Positions 33,717-39,236 of a stretch of 39,236 bases of DNA are shown piece after piece. Both the position numbers and the translations under genes were made by a program. The DNA comes from Candidatus Melainabacteria bacterium GWF2_37_15 (GTDB lineage: Bacteria; Cyanobacteriota; Vampirovibrionia; Gastranaerophilales; UBA9971). Location of the stretch: the NCBI GenBank assembly GCA_001784565.1, contig MFRL01000032.1, positions 1-39,236 of the forward strand, given 5' to 3'. The notes below the pieces were generated by a model. The model did not search any database and was not told the origin of the DNA. It worked only from the letters and a program-made list of their open reading frames with translations. Positions within the stretch are counted from its first letter, which is position 1, and each line of letters starts with the position of its first letter.

Positions 33717-34324
33717 ATCAGCTTATCTATATTATAGTTAATTGCTTTTGTAGTTCCATTTTCAATTTTACTTTGCAAGCTGTTGGCCATGTTCTTCGGA
33801 CATTCTACGACACCCTTTTTCCCTTTAAATATAAATTTCCCGCCTATTTCTAAATATGGATCTGAAATACGAACTTTTCCTTTGCCGTTAGTATTATCTA
33901 CTATTATGTTTCCACCTACTCTACTTCCTTTTATGCCCATTCTATGGTTAGCTTCCCTTATATCAACATCTTGGGCATCCACGTCTCCTCTTACTTCCCC
34001 ACTGATAATTGCTGTTTTAGCATATATATTTCCTTTTACTCTCCATCTGTTTTCTGAATAGGGGGAAGCCATGTCGTTTTTTATATCACCAAAATTATGC
34101 GCTGTTTCTTCGGCAACCATATGTCCTAAGACTTCACCACCCTCATAATTAATTGCTTTTTGTGCGTAAACATTTTTTTGTGCAGTACCGTGAATAAATA
34201 CTTCATCAGCTACAGCATCGATATTACATACTTTTCCATCAGGGATAGTAAGACTATTTTCGCTGAACGTAGGATTGCGTATGCTTGCTGCTCTATAAAT
34301 GCTTGAGCTAATTGAATTTAACAT
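33713..34324 (-). CDS. Bactofilin-like beta-helix protein, copy A
   Basis: 203 residues. A short leader with the tag NPTFSENSLTIPDG is followed by repeating beta-strand turns such as GNIYAKTAIISGEVRGDVDAQDVDI, the alternating pattern of right-handed beta-helix (bactofilin or polymer-forming) domains. The tail FKGKKGVVECPKNMANSL is shared almost exactly with the neighbouring paralog at 34524. There is no signal peptide, so it is presumably cytoplasmic. GAGGAAA is the ribosome site. A structural or scaffolding role is inferred from the fold only. Confidence 0.65.
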   Translation of the reverse strand: MLNSISSSIYRAASIRNPTFSENSLTIPDGKVCNIDAVADEVFIHGTAQKNVYAQKAINYEGGEVLGHMVAEETAHNFGDIKNDMASPYSENRWRVKGNIYAKTAIISGEVRGDVDAQDVDIREANHRMGIKGSRVGGNIIVDNTNGKGKVRISDPYLEIGGKFIFKGKKGVVECPKNMANSLQSKIENGTTKAINYNIDKLI

Positions 34325-34435
34325 AAATATTTTCCTCTTTTATACTTACTTAGCTTATTCACCTATATACATAAAAAGCGTAAAAGAAAAATTTGATATT
34401 TTTATTGCTCAAAATAATAAAACTTTACAATTATA
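34325..34435 (-). repeat. Upstream region of copy A, duplicated before copy B
   Basis: About 110 bases upstream of the start codon align almost base by base with 35133-35245, including CCTCTTTT, TACTTAGCTTA, TACATAAAAA and CTTTACAAT. The segment should hold the promoter and a conserved leader for both copies. Confidence 0.75.
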
Positions 34436-34468
34436 GTGTAGGGTGCGCTATTGTGCACCGTCCAGCTC

Positions 34469-34508
34469 ATAAAGATAGGGCGCATCCGCGGATGCGCCCT
34501 ATCTTTAT
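34469..34508. repeat. Perfect 40-base GC-rich palindrome
   Basis: The left 20 bases are the exact reverse complement of the right 20, with the centre GCATCCGCGGATGC. A smaller stem (GGTGC at 34442-34446 with GCACC at 34455-34459) stands beside it. It lies just past the stop of copy B and could end its transcript, although no clear T-run follows on the minus strand. Confidence 0.75.
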
Positions 34509-34523
34509 AGATTTTTTATCAAA

Positions 34524-35132
34524 TTATATAATAATATTAAGTGGTTTTGCTTTTCCGTTTACTATTCTAAGGCTGTCGGCCATTTCTTTTGGGCATTCTA
34601 CGACACCCTTCTTCCCTTTAAATATAAAGCTACCGTCTACTTTTACGTCTTTATTTGTAATACGAACTGATCCTTTGCCATCAATATTATCTATTATTAC
34701 ATCGCCAGCTACTTTGCTTTCTTTTACACCCGTTCCTTTTATTCGATTACTTACTTCCCTTAATTCAATTTTACTGGCATCTATGTCTCCATCTATTTCT
34801 CCACTGTTAATTACGGTATTACCAGTAACATTTTTTACACGCCCTCTGTTTTCTGCATAACCGGCAATCATATCTTCTCCTATGACTCCAAAATTATGTA
34901 CTGCATCTTCAGCGTATACACTTCCTTCGACTTGTCCCCCTTCAAAAATCATTGCATCTTTTGCCTCAACGTTTTTCGCTGCAACACCACGTATTAGCAC
35001 TTCATCAGCTATAGCGTCAAGATCCCAGCTTGTACCTTTAGGAATAGAAAGATTACTTCCACCGAACGCAGGATTGCGTAAATTTTGAACATTTGCTGAT
35101 CTGAAAACGTTTGAGTTAACTGAATTTAACAT
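34524..35132 (-). CDS. Bactofilin-like beta-helix protein, copy B
   Basis: 202 residues from ATG 35132, chosen because AGAGGAAAG lies just upstream and the start aligns with copy A (MLNSVNS against MLNSISS). A frame extended to 35171 would include the conserved leader. The tag NPAFGGSNLSIPKG, the beta-helix turns (GEVDGDIDASKIELRE-like, VAGDVIIDN) and the tail FKGKKGVVECPKEMADSL match copy A throughout. The pair is a tandem duplication including its upstream region. Function is unknown; a polymer-forming scaffold is the best guess. Confidence 0.65.
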   Translation of the reverse strand: MLNSVNSNVFRSANVQNLRNPAFGGSNLSIPKGTSWDLDAIADEVLIRGVAAKNVEAKDAMIFEGGQVEGSVYAEDAVHNFGVIGEDMIAGYAENRGRVKNVTGNTVINSGEIDGDIDASKIELREVSNRIKGTGVKESKVAGDVIIDNIDGKGSVRITNKDVKVDGSFIFKGKKGVVECPKEMADSLRIVNGKAKPLNIII

Positions 35133-35644
35133 AATTATCTTTCCTCTTTTGTATCTACTTAGCTTATCCACCTAAGTACATAAAAATCGTAAAAAAAAAA
35201 CATGATATTTTTTATTGCTTAAAATTACAAATCTTTACAATATTTGAGGGTGCCGAATAATGTTGTTAGTTTAAGGCATATACGAACACTATAACTCGCA
35301 ATATTGTTCGGAATATGGTACAATAAGATTGATAGTTTTTGTATCACTCTTAATTTCTAAAAATCAGAAATTTAAAAAGAGAAATTTGGAAAAATTTAAA
35401 AAAGTGTATAAAAATGTCTAATTATGTATAGTACAATGAACTTAAAAGCAGTAATAACAATCAATTTCCCGAAAATAACCCACAAAAACCACAACTATAA
35501 AGAATTTAAGGTCAAAATGGCATAAAATTAGCTGGTTTGAAAACTAAAAATTATGCACAAATTTACCCTGTTTGGGCACAAATTTTACACAAAATGCACA
35601 AAATATTATACAAATATTTCGGATAATCAGAAATAGAAGTCTAA
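35133..35644. other. 512-base AT-rich gene-free region
   Basis: It contains the duplicated upstream region of copy B (35133-35245), a 13-bp inverted repeat (35253-35265 with 35299-35311, two G-U pairs), a small stem (AATTTCT at 35352-35358 with AGAAATT at 35366-35372), and a run of DnaA-box-like sequences at 35551-35615. No open frame, tRNA or riboswitch was seen. Confidence 0.6.
35551..35615 (+). other. Cluster of DnaA-box-like sequences in AT-rich DNA
   Basis: Two exact matches to the relaxed box TTWTNCACA occur at 35551-35559 (TTATGCACA) and 35583-35591 (TTTTACACA). Near matches follow at 35593-35601 (AATGCACAA region) and 35607-35615 (TTATACAAA), all in one orientation. The motif CACAAA recurs at 35556, 35577, 35588 and 35597. 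It could be an origin-like or DnaA-regulated site, or an operator array. Confidence 0.3.
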
Positions 35645-36679
35645 TTATCTCTCGTCAGCGCCAATAAGCTGCTCTTCCTTAATCCAGCTCATCATACCGC
35701 GGAGCTTCCTGCCGATCTGCTCGATTTCATGGTTTTTGTCAGCTTCAACAAGCTTCTTAAGGTTAGGCTGACCCTGTCTGTTCTCTTCAATCCATTCTTT
35801 TGCGAACTCGCCGTTCTGAATTTCTTCAAGGATTTTCTTCATTTCATTTTTAATTTGTGCGGTAATTACCCTTGGCCCGCGGGTAACATCACCATATTTG
35901 GCGGTATCGCTGATAGAATACCTCATGTCCTGAATCCCACCGTAGTAGATCAGGTCAACAATAAGCTTCAATTCATGTAAACATTCAAAATAAGCCATTT
36001 GTGGCGGATAGCCGGCTTCTGTGAGTGTTTCAAACCCTGCTTTAATAAGTGCTGTAGCCCCTCCGCAAAGTACAGCCTGCTCGCCGAACAAGTCAGTTTC
36101 TGTTTCATCTTTGAATGTAGTTTCAATAACGCCTGCTTTACCTGCGCCATTGCACTTTGCATATGCTATAGCAACATCAAACGTATCGCCTGAAGGATTC
36201 TGGCCTACTGCTATAAGTGATGGGACGCCTCTGCCTTTTGCATATTCTGATCTTACAAGGTGACCTGGGCCTTTTGGTGCAACTATGAAGGTGTTTACAC
36301 CAGCAGGAGGCACTACTTCGCCGTAATGAATACTGAACCCATGGCCAAAACCTAAATACATACCATCTTTCAGGTATGGCGCAATGTGATTTTCATATAC
36401 ATCTCTATGAACTGTGTCTGGAAGTAATATCATAACCACGTCAGCCCATTGGACTGCTTCTTCAAATGAAACACACTCGATACCTGCTTTTCTCACTCTA
36501 TCGCAGGATTTTGAGCCTTGACGCAGGCCAACTTTTACCCTTACGCCGGATTCGTGAAGGTTCTGCGCGTGAGCGTGTCCCTGACTGCCGAATCCCAGAA
36601 TAGCCACGTTTTTATTCATTATTGGGTTTTCGTTAATATCGTTTTCATAATAAACTTTAAGATCGTCGTATTTTGCCAT
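35645..36679 (-). CDS. ilvC: Ketol-acid reductoisomerase IlvC (class I)
   Basis: Mg2+/NADPH enzyme of valine, leucine and isoleucine synthesis. The 344 residues have the Rossmann loop GFGSQGHAHAQNL near residue 29, cofactor loop GLRQGSKSCDR, APKGPGHLVR near 134, and the metal-site part ETDLFGEQAVLCGG near 192 with FECLHELKLIVDLIY near 229. It is the short bacterial form. AGGAGA precedes the ATG. It lies 11 bases after the crotonase gene on the same strand. Confidence 0.97.
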   Translation of the reverse strand: MAKYDDLKVYYENDINENPIMNKNVAILGFGSQGHAHAQNLHESGVRVKVGLRQGSKSCDRVRKAGIECVSFEEAVQWADVVMILLPDTVHRDVYENHIAPYLKDGMYLGFGHGFSIHYGEVVPPAGVNTFIVAPKGPGHLVRSEYAKGRGVPSLIAVGQNPSGDTFDVAIAYAKCNGAGKAGVIETTFKDETETDLFGEQAVLCGGATALIKAGFETLTEAGYPPQMAYFECLHELKLIVDLIYYGGIQDMRYSISDTAKYGDVTRGPRVITAQIKNEMKKILEEIQNGEFAKEWIEENRQGQPNLKKLVEADKNHEIEQIGRKLRGMMSWIKEEQLIGADER

Positions 36680-36690
36680 GTTAAGTTCTC

Positions 36691-37407
36691 CTATTTCTTC
36701 AAGATAATACTATCATGATCAATCTGTTCAAGGTATAGTTTTTCCGAAAGTTTTATTTTTTCTTTTAAATCAACGTAATTCAGCTTTTTATACGTCCCTA
36801 ATGTTGTTTTTATAGCATCAGGGCTAAGAGCTAAGATGGAATCAATGAATTTTTCCGCTTTTTCATCAAATTCATCTTCTGCAAATACCTTATTTATGAG
36901 CCCTAATCCATGCGCCTCTGCTGCAAACACTTTATTTCCAGTTAAAACCATCTCCAACGCTTTTTTATTCCCTACTATGTATGGAAAGTAAACCATAGAC
37001 ACCGGCGGGAAACAGCCCAGTTTTATTTCAGGCTGGGAAAAATACGCATTCTCCGCAGCCAGCACAAAATCACAGAAAAGTGCAAGTTCGCACCCCCCGC
37101 CTATGCAGCCGGATTTGACCAGGCTGATAGTAGGTATATCCAGCTCCATCATCTCGAAAAACACACCATGAAAGGCGTCAAGCATTTCCACAACTTTTTC
37201 TGATGTGTGTTCAGAGATGTCCGCACCTGCTGAGAACACTTTCTGGTCGGATTCTATGGTAATTACTTTAAGATTTTCCTGAGTTTTTAGATTTTTAAGC
37301 GCACTGGAAAGTTCACGCAAGTCTTTTATACCTAAAACATTAAGGGGAGGTTTTGATAAGATTATGCGGGCTCTTGCGCCATCAATCGTTAATTTTATGT
37401 TGCTCAT
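36691..37407 (-). CDS. Enoyl-CoA hydratase/isomerase (crotonase) family protein
   Basis: 238 residues from ATG 37407. A longer open frame reaching 37542 runs through the tRNA-Lys gene and is not credible. Crotonase features are the oxyanion-hole region FSAGADISEH near 64, GGGCELALFCDF near 104 (first catalytic Glu position) and QPEIKLGCFPP near 127 (second Glu). The substrate cannot be told; a fatty- or cyclic-acyl-CoA hydratase is possible. It lies directly upstream of ilvC, so it may take part in branched-chain metabolism, but this is context only. Confidence 0.85.
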   Translation of the reverse strand: MSNIKLTIDGARARIILSKPPLNVLGIKDLRELSSALKNLKTQENLKVITIESDQKVFSAGADISEHTSEKVVEMLDAFHGVFFEMMELDIPTISLVKSGCIGGGCELALFCDFVLAAENAYFSQPEIKLGCFPPVSMVYFPYIVGNKKALEMVLTGNKVFAAEAHGLGLINKVFAEDEFDEKAEKFIDSILALSPDAIKTTLGTYKKLNYVDLKEKIKLSEKLYLEQIDHDSIILKK

Positions 37408-37422
37408 AATTCCATATAAAAT

Positions 37423-37494
37423 TGGGCCTGGAAGGAGTCGAACCTTCAACCTGCCGGTTAAGAGCCGGATGCTCTGCCATTGAGCCACAAGCCC
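37423..37494 (-). tRNA. tRNA-Lys (anticodon CTT)
   Basis: 72 nt fold into a cloverleaf: acceptor GGGCTTG/CAGGCCC, D-arm GCTC/GAGC, anticodon loop CTCTTAA, five-base variable loop AGGTT, T-arm GAAGG-TTCGACT-CCTTC and discriminator A. The lowest anticodon-stem pair (27-43) is a T-C mismatch. CCA is not encoded, in line with the CCA-adding enzyme at 25897. Confidence 0.95.
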
Positions 37495-37566
37495 AGATTT
37501 CTTACATTCTATAGGAATTATACAATAAATAACAAAACTCAATAAAAAAGCTGCGCTACTTTTGAT

Positions 37567-38328
37567 TCATTTCCATTCTAACCCTCTTTGTTTAAGGAAA
37601 TAAAGCCTTTTAATAAATCTATAAGTTCTCAATATATGCGTTCCAAATAACATATAAATTTTATGCGATAATCTTGAGGGGTTTGTCGTATTTTTACCGT
37701 GAATTCTCCAATATATTAATGGTTTATCAAGATATTTTATTCCGTTCATTTTAGATGCAATAAAGCCGAACCAAAAGTCATGGCTTTCAGTAAAATTCGG
37801 TATTGGTAAGGCATAATGCAAAATTTCCCTCTTGCATAAAGCCGTACAGCCCTGTACGCAGGTAATCCAGTTAATATACCTGTTATGAGCTTCCGGGGGG
37901 TAAACAAATTTTTTAACTTTATAATGTACTTTTGCGGACTCAGCTATAATATTTTTTTCAGCGTCAACAGGAATTGCGTCTGAGTGTATCATAGTATTTT
38001 CACCTAGTTCGTCAAGCAAAACCTGAATTTTTTCACTCATCCAGATATCGTCCTGGTCGGAAAAGGCTATATATTCGCCATTGCATAATGAAGCAGCTTT
38101 TTCAAAATTCTTGATAAATCCTAAATTTTTTTCATTAATAAAATGCTTTAAGCCGTATTTTTGTTTGTATTCTTCAAGAATTTCGACTGTTTTATCAGAA
38201 GAACAGTCATCGCAAACAATAATTTCAATATTTTTATATGTTTGATTATAAATAGAATCAAGCTGTTCTCTGAGATATTGTTCTCCGTTATAGGTCGCCA
38301 TTGCTATTGATACGAGTTTTTCATTCAT
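37567..38328 (-). CDS. Family 2 glycosyltransferase
   Basis: 253 residues from ATG 38328, selected because GAGGAG lies about 11 nt upstream and the GT-A fold begins right after (SIAMATYNGEQYLREQLDSI). CDDCSSD at residues 39-45 and FSDQDDIW at 89-96 are the nucleotide-sugar and metal motifs. The later SHDFWFGF and IYWRIHGKNTT fit rhamnosyl- or related transferases for surface polysaccharide. There is no membrane helix. The gene stands alone, without other cell-surface sugar genes nearby. Confidence 0.9.
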   Translation of the reverse strand: MNEKLVSIAMATYNGEQYLREQLDSIYNQTYKNIEIIVCDDCSSDKTVEILEEYKQKYGLKHFINEKNLGFIKNFEKAASLCNGEYIAFSDQDDIWMSEKIQVLLDELGENTMIHSDAIPVDAEKNIIAESAKVHYKVKKFVYPPEAHNRYINWITCVQGCTALCKREILHYALPIPNFTESHDFWFGFIASKMNGIKYLDKPLIYWRIHGKNTTNPSRLSHKIYMLFGTHILRTYRFIKRLYFLKQRGLEWK

Positions 38329-38504
38329 TTTTAGATGTTCTCCTCTTTTCAATATTGCCCTGACTATTGAAACCGAGCTATTCATCACATGTATAATTCT
38401 TATATTTGCGACATTTTTAAAAATTGGAAAAAATCTATATTTAATAACTTTAGATTATTTTTGTATTAAAATTATAAAAATATTTTCAGGGGTGAAGGAT
38501 AAAT

Positions 38505-38867
38505 ATGGAAAATCAGGAATTTCAAAAAACAGTTATAGAAGAGTTAAAAAGCATTAATAAACGCTTTGATACAGTTGATAAACGCTTTGATGGAGTTGAC
38601 AAACGTCTCGATGTGGTTGATAAACGCCTCGATGGAATTGACAAACGTCTCAATGTGGTTGATAAACGCCTTGATAATCTTGAGAAGGATAACACTCTCA
38701 TTCAATCTCAAGTAAGTGAAAATACTCAGATGTTAAAGGCATTAATCCATGTTTCAGAAGTAAATAAAGCTTATCAAGATAGAATGGAGATAACTTTAGC
38801 AAGAATTGAGGGAAAAGTTACCGCTAATTCTTCAGATATAGTACAACTGAAAGCTATAAAGAAATAA
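38505..38867 (+). CDS. Heptad-repeat coiled-coil protein
   Basis: 120 residues. Six perfect heptads of the type VDKRLDG occupy about residues 18-59, preceded by FQKTVIEELKSINKRF and followed by a second helical region (SQVSENTQMLKAL and RIEGKVTANSSDIVQLK). It is predicted to be a long coiled coil, soluble and highly charged, without known domain. GGGTGAAGG lies upstream of the ATG and a terminator follows. The repeats are also clear at DNA level (38556-38681). Confidence 0.75.
   Translation: MENQEFQKTVIEELKSINKRFDTVDKRFDGVDKRLDVVDKRLDGIDKRLNVVDKRLDNLEKDNTLIQSQVSENTQMLKALIHVSEVNKAYQDRMEITLARIEGKVTANSSDIVQLKAIKK
38556..38681 (+). repeat. Six tandem 21-base units inside the coiled-coil gene
   Basis: Six units of 21 bases, each coding one heptad around GATAAACGC or GACAAACGT. 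Units 3-4 and 5-6 repeat as a near-identical 42-base pair (GACAAACGTCTC then GATAAACGCC), which points to recent expansion in steps of two heptads. Confidence 0.85.
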
Positions 38868-38885
38868 AAAAGTTTTATTACAAAA

Positions 38886-38917
38886 CAAAAGCCCATCTCC
38901 TATGAGTTGGGCTTTTG
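38886..38917 (+). terminator. Terminator after the coiled-coil gene
   Basis: A 10-bp stem (38886-38895 with 38908-38917) with a 12-nt loop has A/T-rich outer ends (AAAA/TTTT). It lies 18 bases past the stop codon at 38867. Confidence 0.7.
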
Positions 38918-39071
38918 ATGGAGGCTTAAAGATAAAAGCCTGTACACACTGGGTTGTGAGCGATTTTAATAAATTTTTTTTAAAATTTGAAGAATTTTTA
39001 GCAATTTTTATTTTTCAGGCGCGTATAAAAACTATAACTAGTTTAATAAATAAGCAAGGAGTGAATAAGTT

Positions 39072-39149
39072 ATGTTAAATTCAATTTCAGGTTATGGAAA
39101 AAATTCAATTGGCTTCAGCTCTACTATTAATGAGTTGGTGAAGAACTAA
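39072..39149 (+). CDS. 25-residue ORF, possible remnant or micro-protein
   Basis: ATG 39072 has AAGGAG 9 nt upstream and encodes 25 residues ending in TAA. Its first six residues (MLNSIS) match the start of the bactofilin-like copy A, and it carries the tag-like IGFSS. It may be the truncated 5' end of a lineage gene or a genuine small protein. Confidence 0.35.
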   Translation: MLNSISGYGKNSIGFSSTINELVKN

Positions 39150-39236
39150 AACAGTAATTAGGCACACATCTTTTTAGCCTGTGGTTTAAGGGATACAGAT
39201 TTTCTAAGGAGCTTAGATTGTAGTAATTTCTTAGCA

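Larger units (their letters stand above)
38868..39236. other. 369-base right end: terminator and a 25-codon ORF
   Basis: After the terminator (38886-38917) the region is AT-rich to about 39050, then holds a short ORF with a good ribosome site (39072-39149). The last 87 bases contain a ribosome-site-like AAGGAG at 39208-39213 but no open frame behind it within the window. Confidence 0.5.

Noticed and set aside
34393-34860. 155-codon plus-strand frame opposite copy B
   Set aside because: It is the complement of copy B and the palindrome, without ribosome site or protein-like pattern.
35133-35171. 13-residue extension of bactofilin-like copy B
   Set aside because: The segment is the conserved leader shared with copy A, and the ribosome site AGAGGAAAG points to ATG 35132.
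35163-35171. TTATCCACC in the copy B leader as a DnaA box
   Set aside because: The equivalent site in copy A reads TTATTCACC and the surrounding segment is conserved as a gene leader, so it is more likely part of the leader.
37408-37542. N-terminal extension of the crotonase gene
   Set aside because: The extension runs through the tRNA-Lys gene; the family alignment starts near MSNIKL at 37407.
38329-38388. 20-residue extension of the glycosyltransferase
   Set aside because: GAGGAG precedes ATG 38328, and the GT-A fold begins right after it.
38556-38681. Tandem repeats as a CRISPR array
   Set aside because: The units are contiguous 21-base coding repeats with no spacers, and they preserve a heptad reading frame.

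Overview
The window reads as a 39 kb piece of an AT-rich genome from a Gram-negative (diderm) bacterium. An outer-membrane OprB-type porin with a signal peptide sits beside anaerobic cobalamin genes, archaeal-type split glutamate synthase, futalosine-pathway MqnC and DXP-pathway IspD. Several lineage-specific small proteins carry an N-terminal tag of the type NIAFQG, NPAFGG or IGFSS. In my recollection this combination fits Vampirovibrionia/Melainabacteria (Gastranaerophilales), the non-photosynthetic sister group of Cyanobacteria. That placement is an inference and not a database result.

Layout. 1-4.6 kb (minus): a divergent membrane pyrophosphatase, the magnesium channel MgtE and a 113-residue orphan. 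4.7-6.4 kb (plus): an uncharacterised conserved membrane protein and RsmE, ending in two GC-rich hairpins. 6.4-6.9 kb: a possible 52-residue basic small protein with its own terminator. 6.8-8.4 kb (minus): cbiQO, the energising half of an ECF cobalt importer. 8.5-21.3 kb (plus): one tightly packed cobalamin operon in the order kinase-like gene, cobD, cbiP, cbiB, cbiK, cbiL, cbiA, cbiC, 2Fe-2S protein, cbiD, cbiET, cbiF, cbiG, cbiH, Cys-rich protein. 21.35-25.2 kb (plus): a sigma70-like promoter, a cobalamin riboswitch and a terminator precede an OprB-like porin, cbiM, cbiN and hemA. 25.2-27.3 kb: an MNT/HEPN toxin-antitoxin-like pair and the CCA-adding enzyme. 27.2-33.7 kb: ispD, dapF, an EF-hand protein, an orphan, gltB2/gltB1 and mqnC. 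33.7-35.1 kb (minus): a tandem pair of bactofilin-like paralogs with duplicated upstream regions. 35.1-35.6 kb: a gene-free AT-rich region with a cluster of DnaA-box-like sites. 35.6-38.3 kb (minus): ilvC, a crotonase, tRNA-Lys and a glycosyltransferase. 38.5 kb to the end: a heptad-repeat coiled-coil protein and a 25-codon ORF.

The core is a nearly complete anaerobic route from cobalt insertion into sirohydrochlorin (CbiK) to cobinamide phosphate (CbiB), with HemA supplying the tetrapyrrole precursor and CbiMNQO supplying cobalt. No CbiJ (cobalt-precorrin-6A reductase), CobU, CobS, CobT or BtuR is visible. The most interesting observations are: a phosphotransferase-fold kinase overlapping cobD, a candidate source of threonine phosphate; a B12-riboswitch-controlled outer-membrane porin leading cbiMN, a candidate outer-membrane cobalt channel; an unexplained 2Fe-2S protein in an operon that lacks CbiJ; and several genes whose -10 box sits directly before the ATG, suggesting leaderless mRNAs.
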